A stretch of 64,000 bases of DNA, taken from positions 270,421 through 334,420 of the forward strand of contig NZ_KB900614.1 of assembly GCF_000379065.1 (NCBI RefSeq), written 5' to 3'. Position numbers and translations under genes: made by a program. The DNA is from Salinispora mooreana (lineage in GTDB: Bacteria; Actinomycetota; Actinomycetes; Mycobacteriales; Micromonosporaceae). Below are positions 10,922 through 21,269 of the stretch, in pieces (the first letter of the stretch is position 1; each line of letters begins with the position of its first letter). The notes under the pieces were generated by a model, which had not been told where the DNA came from, did not search any database, and saw only the letters and a list, made by a program, of their open reading frames with translations.

Positions 10922-11725
10922 TCAGCGAGCCGGGCTCCGGACGCCAGCAGCGAGTTCGGCGCTCAGCTCACGCAGGGCGGTCAGCCCCGCCGGCAGACTG
11001 GCGGCATCGAGCAGGCAGCGGATCAGGGCACTGCCGACGATGACGCCGTCAGCGAACCCGGCCGCCGTACCGGCCTGCTCCCCGGTGCCGATCCCGAGGC
11101 CAATGCCGACCGGTAGGTCGGTAACCGCCCGAACCCGGGACGCCAGCACCGGAGCCGCCGCCGAAGCCTGCGTACGGGCCCCGGTGACCCCCATGATCGC
11201 GGTCGCGTAGACGAATCCCCGGCAATGCTCGACGGTCATCTGCAGCCGAGCGTCGGTGGAGGAGGGCGAGACGAGGAAGGTCCGGTCCAGCCCGTACGCG
11301 TCGGAGGCGGCCAGCCACTCCTGCGCCTCGTCGGGAATCAGGTCAGGCGTGATCAGCCCGGTGCCGCCCGCCGCGGCGAGGTCCCGGGCGAAGGCGTCAA
11401 CACCGTACTGCTCGATCGGGTTCCAGTAGGTCATCGTCACCACGGGCGCGCCGGTCGCGGCCACCGCGTCGACGATGCGCAGCGTGTCGGCGACCCGGAC
11501 CCCACCGGCCAGGGCGATGTCACTGGCCCGTTGGATCACCGGACCGTCCATCACCGGGTCGGAGTACGGAATCTCCACCTCGATGACGTCCACGCCCGCC
11601 TCGACCATGGCGGTCATCGCGGCGATGCTGCCCTCGACGGTCGGGAACCCGGCGGGCATACAGCCGACCAGGACGGCCCGGCCCTCAGCCCGAGCCTGGT
11701 CGAACGCAACCCCGATGCGACTCAC
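10922..11725 (-). CDS. trpA: tryptophan synthase alpha subunit
   Basis: A 267-residue TIM barrel that cleaves indole-3-glycerol phosphate and channels indole to TrpB. It has VEIPYSDPVMDGPVIQ (containing the substrate-binding DPVMDGP block) and the phosphate-binding GIGLGIGTGEQ region near the C-terminus. GTG 11725 is chosen: AAGGAG lies 8 nt upstream and the gene then begins 4 nt after the trpB stop, whereas the longer frame to 11788 runs into trpB. It is the last trp gene of the trpCBA unit. Confidence 0.96.
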   Translation of the reverse strand: MSRIGVAFDQARAEGRAVLVGCMPAGFPTVEGSIAAMTAMVEAGVDVIEVEIPYSDPVMDGPVIQRASDIALAGGVRVADTLRIVDAVAATGAPVVTMTYWNPIEQYGVDAFARDLAAAGGTGLITPDLIPDEAQEWLAASDAYGLDRTFLVSPSSTDARLQMTVEHCRGFVYATAIMGVTGARTQASAAAPVLASRVRAVTDLPVGIGLGIGTGEQAGTAAGFADGVIVGSALIRCLLDAASLPAGLTALRELSAELAAGVRSPAR

Positions 11726-11729
11726 GCTG

Positions 11730-12962
<1,233 letters not shown>

Positions 12963-12993
12963 CGCGGCTCCCTTCGTTCTGACCAGCGCGCGC

Positions 12994-13857
12994 TCAGCGC
13001 GCCGGACGGGGTGTCGCTGGGTGGTTACCGGCGTTGACCAGCTCGGCCACCGCCTCACGGGGGCTCTTCTGGGTAACCAGGCCCTCGCCGACCAAGACCG
13101 CGTCGGCACCGGCCGACGCGTACCGGATGAGGTCATGGGGACCGCGCACCCCCGACTCGGCGATCTTGACAACCCGGCTCGGCAGGCCGGGCGCGATCCG
13201 CTCGAAGACCGACCGGTCGACCTCCAGCGTACGCAGGTCGCGAGCGTTGACTCCGATCACCTGGGCGCCGGCCTCCAACGCCCGGTCCGCCTCCTCCTCG
13301 TCGTGCACCTCGACCAGGGCGGTCATGCCCAGCGACTCGATCCGCTCCAGCAGGCCAACCAGCACCTTCTGCTCCAACGCCGCCACGATCAGCAGCACCA
13401 GATCGGCGCCGTGCGCCCGCGCCTCATGCACCTGGTAGCTGGAGACCACAAAGTCCTTCCGCAGCACCGGAACATCGACCGCGGCCCGGACGGCGGCGAG
13501 ATCATCCAGCGAACCACCGAACCAGCGCCCCTCGGTGAGCACGCTGATCGCCCGGGCACCACCAGCGGCGTATTCGCTGGCGAGGTCGGACGGATCGGCG
13601 ATCTCCGCCAGCCGCCCCTTGGACGGCGAGGAGCGCTTCACCTCGGCGACCACCGCCACGCCGGGCCGACGCAGGGCCGCATACGCATCCAGCGGTGGCG
13701 GGGCGGCGGCGGCCAGCTCTCGAATGCGCTCCAGCGGGACCTGCTCCTGTCGCCGAGCCACATCCTCGCGTACTCCGGCCAGAATCTCATCCAGCACGCT
13801 GGGCTTCGCCGAACCGGCGTCGCTTCCGCCCACGTGCGCATGCTCCGCAGTCACCAA
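12994..13857 (-). CDS. trpC: indole-3-glycerol phosphate synthase
   Basis: A 287-residue TIM barrel that closes the indole ring from CdRP. It is monofunctional (no fused TrpF). Family motifs are [25 protein letters not shown] (here GVNARDL), ESGV and the C-terminal VGEGL. GTG 13857 has GGGGAG upstream. It heads trpC-trpB-trpA. No trpF or trpD is seen anywhere in the window, consistent with a bifunctional PriA. Confidence 0.97.
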   Translation of the reverse strand: MVTAEHAHVGGSDAGSAKPSVLDEILAGVREDVARRQEQVPLERIRELAAAAPPPLDAYAALRRPGVAVVAEVKRSSPSKGRLAEIADPSDLASEYAAGGARAISVLTEGRWFGGSLDDLAAVRAAVDVPVLRKDFVVSSYQVHEARAHGADLVLLIVAALEQKVLVGLLERIESLGMTALVEVHDEEEADRALEAGAQVIGVNARDLRTLEVDRSVFERIAPGLPSRVVKIAESGVRGPHDLIRYASAGADAVLVGEGLVTQKSPREAVAELVNAGNHPATPRPAR

Positions 13858-14264
13858 CGCTCCCCTCTCCGGGCGTCATGGGCCGATGCTAGGCGGCGTA
13901 CCCGATACCGGCTGCCGGGGGTATGGCGCTTCTCACGAATCGGCTTGCGGCATAATGCCCAACCTCCAGTGAAGGTGAGCTCACACACAGCCATCACCTC
14001 CCGGCCGCCGATCAAGGGCGATGATCATCGACCACAGTCAGCCCGAGTATTGACGTGACGCTATCCGGCGAGCTGATCATCAGCCGGGCGCACCGGGGCG
14101 GGGCTGTGAGCAAGCTCAAGGCCAGCGGACTCTTCCCAGGTCAGTGCCGCGAAGGCAGAGTTGACGCGGCGGACACTCCGACGAACGTGAGTCGACGAGC
14201 ATTTCTCTCGGGCAGACTCGATTCAGCGTCCGCCCGCGCCACCCACCGACCTCCGGGATTGATC
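13858..14264. other. intergenic region upstream of trpC and of the small ORF
   Basis: A 407-bp region between divergent genes. A minus-strand TAGCAT at 13891-13886 lies about 28 nt before the trpC start and could be its -10. An 11-bp palindrome, GGCATAATGCC, is at 13949-13959. I found no leader peptide rich in Trp codons and no T-box. On the plus strand the frame of the small ORF stays open back to 14055, but that part has poorer codon bias. Confidence 0.5.
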
Positions 14265-14498
14265 ATGAGCACTGAGAGCATCGGCCTCACCACCATCTCC
14301 CGTACGGTCGCCTCGCTCGCCGTCGGCGTGGTGCACACACTCGAACGCGCCGTGGTCGGCGAGGCGCAGATGCGCACCGCACGGGGCAACGCGTGGGAGG
14401 CCGTCTGCGCCGACCGGGCCCGCGCCGACCAGCGGGCCGAGTTGGACCGGATCATCGCCGAACTCACCGCGGACCGCGACCCGCAGCCAATGGGCTGA
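14265..14498 (+). CDS. small conserved-looking hypothetical protein
   Basis: A 77-residue protein with strong third-position GC, which supports real coding. A hydrophobic-amphipathic first half (TISRTVASLAVGVVHTLERAV) is followed by a charged helix (RARADQRAELDRIIAELTADRD). No domain is recognised. ATG 14265 is preferred because codon bias improves there; a longer start at 14055 is possible. The ribosome site is weak (GGGA). It sits antisense to, and inside, the trp gene block between trpC and the trp-associated membrane gene, with its own transcription direction. Confidence 0.6.
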   Translation: MSTESIGLTTISRTVASLAVGVVHTLERAVVGEAQMRTARGNAWEAVCADRARADQRAELDRIIAELTADRDPQPMG

Positions 14499-14540
14499 GT
14501 CGGCAGACCAGCCGGACCGGCCGCGGTCGGTGCGGAGCAG

Positions 14541-15103
14541 TCAGTCGTCCGTCGGATCCGCACCCCGATCCAACGCGTCCCAGGCGTCACCGGTGCTCCG
14601 GCCCGACACCGGGCCGGTCGCCGCCCCCGCTGACCGCTCGTATCGAGCGCCCATCACCGACCATCGGTCCCCCCGGGCCGCGGTCAGCACGCCGGCGACC
14701 GCGGCGCACCCGCCGCCGAGCAGGCAGAGCAGTGGCCACTGCCGACTGACCGCGCCGCTGAACCCCGCGAGCAGGCCATACCCGCCACCAGCGGCCACCA
14801 CCGCCGCGAGCCCGGTCAGCACGCCGCCGAGGAGCCGCCGCACCCGCCCCCGGGTGGCCAGCACCGCGCCCCATCCGGCGAGGGTGACCAGGGCCAGTGC
14901 GGGCAGCCAGGGAAGTAGCTGCGCACCGGTGCGGGCAGCGCGGACCGGTGGCAACGGGGCGGGGCGGGGCTCCAGCTCGACCACCCAGGCCCGGGTCACC
15001 GCCCACATCGAAAGGCCCGCTCCGGCTACCCCGAGGAGCACGGCGTAGACCAGTTCCCGCCGGCCGGTCCGGGGCTGCCCCGGACCGGCCTCCTCCCGAG
15101 CAC

Positions 15104-15107
<4 letters not shown>
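14541..15107 (-). CDS. Trp-biosynthesis-associated membrane protein (TIGR02234/Trp_oprn_chp)
   Basis: A 188-residue protein with four predicted membrane segments. The first is followed by the family's WAVTRAWV block, then an external loop, two central segments around WLPALALVTLAGWGAVLA, and a long polar tail. Proteins of this family sit in actinobacterial trp clusters, but their role is unknown. It begins by an ATGA overlap with the trpE stop, so it is translationally coupled to trpE. Confidence 0.88.
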
Positions 15108-16653
<1,546 letters not shown>

Positions 16654-16657
<4 letters not shown>

Positions 16658-17103
16658 GACCGAACCTGCCGTTCGTCGCCGGACACACCCGTGACCGGCA
16701 GGTTGTTGTGGAAGCAGGATCGCCGGCCGGTGTGACACGCCGGACCGACCTGGTCAACATCGACCAACAGGGCGTCTCCGTCACAGTCGAGGGCGACAGC
16801 GCGGACGTACTGGTGATGTCCGGAGGTCGCGCCCTTGACCCAGTACTCACCGCGGCTGCGGGACCAGTAGGTGGCCCGACCGGTGGTCAGCGTCCGGTGT
16901 AGCGCCTCATCGTCCATCCAGGCGAGCATCAGCACCTCGGCGGAGCCGTACTGGCGGACCACCGCGGCGAGGAGCCCGTCCGACGTTCGGCGCAGGCGCG
17001 CGGCGATGGCCGGGTCCAGGTGGGACGGCCGGGCCGGACCGCCGCTCGGGTCCGAGCCGGGCAGGGCGCCGGGCGACGGCGCGTCAGGTACGGGCATAGT
17101 CAC
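16654..17103 (-). CDS. hisI: phosphoribosyl-AMP cyclohydrolase
   Basis: A 149-residue monofunctional HisI (no HisE domain) that opens the adenine ring of PR-AMP in histidine synthesis. It has [10 protein letters not shown], the [16 protein letters not shown] block, [14 protein letters not shown] and CHTGRRSCF, whose Asp and Cys residues bind Mg and Zn. GTG 17103 is chosen because GGAG lies 5 nt upstream; ATG 17097 is an alternative. The frame stays open to 17400, but that part is antisense to the ABC operon. It heads an operon with trpE. Confidence 0.93.
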
Positions 17104-17149
17104 CCATTCTCCGATACCCGACGGGCGGGTGGTACGGCACCCGTGCGCC

Positions 17150-17194
17150 TTGCTCACCCAATGAAATTCACCTACCGTTGAGTTCAACGATAGG
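17150..17194 (+). promoter_or_regulatory. promoter and TetR-type operator of the ABC transporter operon
   Basis: TTGCTC (17150-17155) and TACCGT (17173-17178) are 17 bp apart. A 24-bp imperfect palindrome at 17171-17194 has arms CCTAYCGTTGA and TCAACGRTAGG and covers the -10 and start region. Its size and symmetry fit a TetR-family dimer site, and the third gene of this operon encodes a TetR protein. Direct autorepression is inferred. Confidence 0.72.
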
Positions 17195-17215
17195 TCTTTG
17201 CCCAGGAGGTGCGCA

Positions 17216-17953
17216 GTGCAGGACGCCATCGCCCTTCGCGACCTGGTTGTCGACCGGGGCGGGCGACGGGTGCTGTCCGGAATCAACGCCACCGTGCCGT
17301 GCGGGACGGTGACCGGCCTGCTCGGGCCGAGCGGCAGCGGTAAAACCACGCTCCTGCGGGCACTGGTCGGGGTGCAGGTCGTCACCGCTGGCACGGTCAC
17401 CGTCCTGGGGCACCCGGCTGGCGCCCCACAGCTACGCCGGCGGGTCGGCTACCTGACCCAGGCGCCGAGCGTCTACGCGGACCTGACCGTCCGGGAGAAC
17501 GCCCGCTACTTCGCCGCCCTACAGGGGCGGGGCAGCGCCCAGGCCGACCAGGCCGTGACCGACGTCGGGCTGCGGGCAGCCGCCGGCCAGCTGGTCGCCA
17601 CCCTCTCCGGCGGCCAGCGCAGCCGGGCCTCACTGGCCTGCGCGCTGGTCGGCGACCCGGAGCTGCTCGTGCTCGACGAGCCGACCGTCGGTCAGGATCC
17701 GGTGCTACGAGCGGAGCTCTGGGCCCGGTTCCACGCGATGGCCGCAGCCGGCACCACCCTGCTCATCTCCAGCCACGTGATGGACGAGGCCGCCCGCTGC
17801 GACCGGCTCCTGCTGATTCGCGAGGGGCGGCTGATCGCGAACGACACACCAGCGGCGGTACGCGCGGCGACCGGCGTGGACGATCTGGAGGAGGCGTTCC
17901 TGCGGATGATCCAGGCAACCGAGGCCGGCACGGCCGGGCAGGAGGCGTCGTGA
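17216..17953 (+). CDS. ABC transporter ATP-binding protein
   Basis: A 245-residue ATPase subunit. Walker A is GPSGSGKTT (about 38-46), the Q-loop is in LTQAPSVY, the signature is LSGGQRSR (about 133-140), Walker B is LLVLDEPT, and the H-loop is LISSHVMDE. The layout matches the DrrA/CcmA drug- and lipid-export class. GTG 17216 has a perfect AGGAGG 6 nt upstream. Its stop overlaps the permease start (GTGA). Export of a toxic compound under TetR control is the likely role; the substrate is unknown. Confidence 0.92.
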   Translation: MQDAIALRDLVVDRGGRRVLSGINATVPCGTVTGLLGPSGSGKTTLLRALVGVQVVTAGTVTVLGHPAGAPQLRRRVGYLTQAPSVYADLTVRENARYFAALQGRGSAQADQAVTDVGLRAAAGQLVATLSGGQRSRASLACALVGDPELLVLDEPTVGQDPVLRAELWARFHAMAAAGTTLLISSHVMDEAARCDRLLLIREGRLIANDTPAAVRAATGVDDLEEAFLRMIQATEAGTAGQEAS

Positions 17954-18705
17954 ATCCCCGAATCCTCGCCGCCACCACCGGCCGCATCCTGCGCCAGCTG
18001 CGCCACGACCGGCGCACGGTGGCGCTGCTCGTGGTCGTGCCCGCGGCGCTCCTCACGGTGGTCTACTACATGTACGCTGACCAGCCGACACCACCGGGCC
18101 AGCCGGCGCAGTTCGATCGAATCGCGCTGGTGCTGCTGGGGTTCTTCCCCTTCATCATCATGTTCCTGGTGACCAGCATCGCCATGCTGCGCGAACGCAC
18201 CAGTGGCACACTGGAACGGCTACTCACCACCCCGTTGGGCAAACTCGACCTGCTCTTCGGGTACGGCATCGCGTTCGGCCTGGCCGCCGTGGTGCAGGCG
18301 GCGATCGCAGCCGCGGTGGCCTACTGGCTGTTCGATCTCGACACCGCCGGTAGCAGCGGGCTGGTCATCCTGATCGCGGCGGTCAACGCCGTGCTCGCCG
18401 TCGCGCTCGGACTCTTCTGCAGCGCCTTCGCCCGGACCGAGTTCCAGGCCGTACAGTTCATGCCGGTCGTGGTCGCCCCGCAGCTGCTGCTCTGCGGGCT
18501 CTTCGTGCCCCGCAACGAGATGGCCGGCTGGCTCCAGACGGTCAGCGACGTCCTGCCCCTGTCGTACTCGGTCGAGGCGTTGCAGGAAGTCGGCTCGAGC
18601 GCCGAACCGACCGCAACGATGTGGCGCGACCTTGCGATCGTGGGCGGCGCCACGGTGTTGGCGCTGGTACTCGCCGCCGCCACCCTGCGACGACGCAGCG
18701 GCTGA
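17950..18705 (+). CDS. ABC-2 type transporter permease
   Basis: A 251-residue membrane subunit with six predicted membrane segments. The large first periplasmic loop is short (YADQPTPPG). MLRERTSGTLERLLTTPLGKLDLLFGY is the typical ABC-2 cytoplasmic coupling region, and FVPRNEMAGWLQTVSDVLPLSYSVEAL is the typical C-terminal block. GTG 17950 overlaps the ATPase stop by 4 bp. It works with the ATPase before it and is probably induced through the TetR gene 30 bp downstream. Confidence 0.92.
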   Translation: MNPRILAATTGRILRQLRHDRRTVALLVVVPAALLTVVYYMYADQPTPPGQPAQFDRIALVLLGFFPFIIMFLVTSIAMLRERTSGTLERLLTTPLGKLDLLFGYGIAFGLAAVVQAAIAAAVAYWLFDLDTAGSSGLVILIAAVNAVLAVALGLFCSAFARTEFQAVQFMPVVVAPQLLLCGLFVPRNEMAGWLQTVSDVLPLSYSVEALQEVGSSAEPTATMWRDLAIVGGATVLALVLAAATLRRRSG

Positions 18706-18735
18706 CCCGGCGACGGCAACGAACGAAGGGCGACG

Positions 18736-19332
18736 ATGGTACGACGGATCGGACGGCGACCCGGCAACCCGGACACCCGGGCGACGATCCTGGCGGCGGC
18801 CCGGACCACCTTCGCCGAACGGGGCTTCGACAAAGCCTCCATCCGTGCCATCGCCGCCACCGCCGGCGTGGACCCGGCGCTGGTGCACCACTACTTCGGC
18901 AGTAAGGACAAGCTCTTCCTCGCCGCGATGAACGCTCCGGCCGACCCGGCCGAGGTGGTACCGACGGTACTCGCCGGTGACCCCGACCAGGTCGGGGAAC
19001 GGCTGGTCCGCGCCTTCCTCGGCATCTGGGACTCCCCCGCCGGCACCCCCGCGGTGGCGCTGCTGCGCTCGGCGGTCAGCAACGAGTGGACCGCGCGGCT
19101 GCTCCGCGAGTTCCTCACCACGCAGGTGCTGCGCCCGGTCCTCGACCACCTCGTCGTGGATCCGGCGCAGGCACCGCTCCGCGGGTCGCTGGTGGCCAGC
19201 CAACTCTTCGGCCTGGCAATGGCGCGCCACGTGCTCCGGCTCGAGCCGATCGCCAGCGCTGCCCCCGAAACACTCATCGGCTCCGTCGGCCCCACCATGC
19301 AGCGCTATCTCACCGGCCCGCTGGAGGGCTAG
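18736..19332 (+). CDS. TetR-family transcriptional repressor
   Basis: A 198-residue regulator. The N-terminal HTH spans about 15-60 (ILAAARTTFAERGFDKASIRAIA, then AGVDPALVHHYFGSKDKLF), with a C-terminal ligand domain of the actinobacterial TetR_C_17 type (VALLRSAVSNE). ATG 18736 has AAGGGCGACG before it. It is the third gene of the ABC operon and the obvious candidate to bind the 24-bp palindrome at 17171-17194. The inducer is probably a substrate of the transporter. Confidence 0.9.
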   Translation: MVRRIGRRPGNPDTRATILAAARTTFAERGFDKASIRAIAATAGVDPALVHHYFGSKDKLFLAAMNAPADPAEVVPTVLAGDPDQVGERLVRAFLGIWDSPAGTPAVALLRSAVSNEWTARLLREFLTTQVLRPVLDHLVVDPAQAPLRGSLVASQLFGLAMARHVLRLEPIASAAPETLIGSVGPTMQRYLTGPLEG

Positions 19333-19393
19333 CCGCCCCGCTGAGGGGCTGAGTCGCCGCCGCTGAAGGGCTGCGTCGCTCGCCCCGCCGCAA

Positions 19394-21175
19394 TCACCGG
19401 GTCTGCTCCAGCCACGAGGCGTAGAGCTTCCCGTACACCGACTCGGCGTCGCGGACCAGCTCCTCGTGCGCACCCCGCTGCACGATCCGCCCTCGATCCA
19501 CCACGATCACCTCGTCGGCTGCCTGTGCCGTGGAGAGCCGGTGCGCGATGGCGAGCGTTGTCCGGCCCCGGGTCACCGCGTCCAGGGTGCGTTGCAGACG
19601 CACCTCGGTCGCCGGATCGACCGCGCTGGTGGCCTCGTCCAGCACCAGCAGATCCGGGTCGGCGACGTACGCACGGGCGAGCGCGACCAACTGCCGCTCG
19701 CCCACACTCAACGCCTCACCACGCTCCCCCACCGCGGTGTCCAGGCCCGCCGGGAGGCCGTCCAGCCAGTCCGCCAGCCCCAGCTCCACGAAGGTGGCGA
19801 TGAGCTGCTCGTCGGTGAGGTCCGGCCGAGCGAAACGGACATTCTCTGCGACCGTGGCGTCGAAGAGGAACCCGTCCTGCGGGACCATCACCACCCGCGA
19901 ACGCAGCGAGCCGAACCGCACCTCCCGCAACGGCACCCCGGAGAGCAGCACGTCCCCCTCGGTCGGATCCATCAGCCGGGTGAGCAGCTTCGCGAACGTC
20001 GTCTTCCCACTGCCGGTCTCGCCGACCACCGCCACCCGGCTCTTCGCCGGAATCTCCACCGAGATGTCGTGCAGAACCGGTGCGCCCCCCGGATAGGCGA
20101 AGCCCACCCCGACGAACCGGATATCCAAGGGACCCGGCGAAAGCTCCCGCCCCGCCTCGCCGGGGTCCGCGACATCCGGCTCGGCATCCAACACGTCAAG
20201 TACCCGCCGCCAACCGGCGATCGCGTTCTGCGCCTCGTTGAGCACCTCAGTGGCGATCTGCACCGGCTGCACGAAGAGGGTCACCAGGAACAGGAACGCG
20301 GTCACCTCCCCGACGCTCAACGTGCGGTCAGCGCCGAGCAGCACCCCCAGCACCACCACGCCGGCCAACGCCAACCCGGCCGCGATCTCCCCGACCGAGC
20401 TACCCAGGATGCTGATCCGGATAGCCCGCTGCTGGGCCCGCCGCTGGCTGTCGATCGCCTCGTCGAGCCGGCGCGCGGTGCGCCCGGAGATGCCGTACGC
20501 CCGGATCACCGACGCGCCCACCACGCTCTCGGCGATCGCGCCGAGCAGCGTGCCGGTGCGCTGCCGCACCATCCCGTACGCGCCGGCGAGCCGCCGCTGG
20601 ATCCGCCGGATCACGAACACCGCCGGGCCGAACGCCGCGTACACCACCAGGGTCAGCTGCCAGGAGTACGCGAGCATGACCGCTGTGGTGACCACCAGCT
20701 GACCGAGGTTGATCAGCAGGATCACACCGCCCCACTGAAGGAACTGGGTGATCTGGTCGACATCGCTGGTCACCCGGGACACCAACGACCCACGCCGCTC
20801 GGACTGCTGGTGCAGCATCGACAGGTCGTGGACGTGTCGGAAGGCGCGAACTCGTACGTTGGAGAGGGCTGTCTCACTGACCGTGAACAACCGCCGCATC
20901 ATGAGGTACCCGCAGGTAGTGGTCACCACGAGCACCGCCGCGGTGACGGTCACCACCGTCCAGATCACATCCAGGCGGAGGCCGCCGGCGATGCCGTTGT
21001 CGATGCCCTGCTGCACCGCCACCGGCACGGCCGCCCGACCAACCATGTAGACCAGCGCCAGGCCGAGCGTGCCCGCCAACCCGACCCGCAACTCCGGGGA
21101 GAGCGCCAAGCCTCGCCGCAGCGTCCGCCAGGTCGACTCAGCCGCCGCCTCCGGCGCCATGGTGCTACTACTCAC
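19394..21175 (-). CDS. ABC exporter half-transporter (fused membrane and ATPase domains)
   Basis: About 593 residues. Six membrane helices in the first 320 residues (ABC_membrane fold) are followed by an ATPase domain with Walker A GETGSGKTT, signature LSVGERQL (LSVGE rather than LSGGQ), Walker B LLVLDEAT and an AIAHRLST H-loop. GTG 21175 is chosen because GTGAGT recurs in the junction repeats and spacing to GAAGG is reasonable; GTG 21184 and ATG 21160 are alternatives. It pairs with the exporter gene just upstream, probably as a heterodimer exporting lipids, peptides or drugs. Confidence 0.9.
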   Translation of the reverse strand: MSSSTMAPEAAAESTWRTLRRGLALSPELRVGLAGTLGLALVYMVGRAAVPVAVQQGIDNGIAGGLRLDVIWTVVTVTAAVLVVTTTCGYLMMRRLFTVSETALSNVRVRAFRHVHDLSMLHQQSERRGSLVSRVTSDVDQITQFLQWGGVILLINLGQLVVTTAVMLAYSWQLTLVVYAAFGPAVFVIRRIQRRLAGAYGMVRQRTGTLLGAIAESVVGASVIRAYGISGRTARRLDEAIDSQRRAQQRAIRISILGSSVGEIAAGLALAGVVVLGVLLGADRTLSVGEVTAFLFLVTLFVQPVQIATEVLNEAQNAIAGWRRVLDVLDAEPDVADPGEAGRELSPGPLDIRFVGVGFAYPGGAPVLHDISVEIPAKSRVAVVGETGSGKTTFAKLLTRLMDPTEGDVLLSGVPLREVRFGSLRSRVVMVPQDGFLFDATVAENVRFARPDLTDEQLIATFVELGLADWLDGLPAGLDTAVGERGEALSVGERQLVALARAYVADPDLLVLDEATSAVDPATEVRLQRTLDAVTRGRTTLAIAHRLSTAQAADEVIVVDRGRIVQRGAHEELVRDAESVYGKLYASWLEQTR

Positions 21176-21269
21176 CGGTCCCACCCTTCGCTCGCGACTG
21201 CGGGGCTCGCAAGCTCACTCCTCGCACTCACCGGTCCCACCCCTTCGCTCGCGACTGACTCACCGGTCC
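21170..21269. repeat. tandem duplication of the exporter gene junction
   Basis: A 31-32 bp unit beginning ACTCACCGGTCCCACCC and ending TTCGCTCGCGACTG occurs at 21170-21200 and 21226-21257. A 12-bp start of a third copy is at 21258-21269, overlapping the stop of the upstream exporter gene. Between the full copies lies a CTCGCAAGCTCACTCCTCGC-like spacer. On the minus strand each unit contains CCGGTGAGT, that is, a TGA stop overlapping a GTG start. Confidence 0.85.

Noticed and set aside
12963..13172. Longer trpB start at 13172
   Set aside because: It overlaps trpC and lacks TrpB sequence; ATG 12962 has a strong ribosome site.
13858..14264. Trp leader peptide, T-box or other attenuator before trpC
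   Set aside because: No run of Trp codons, no T-box consensus and no convincing alternative stems were seen.
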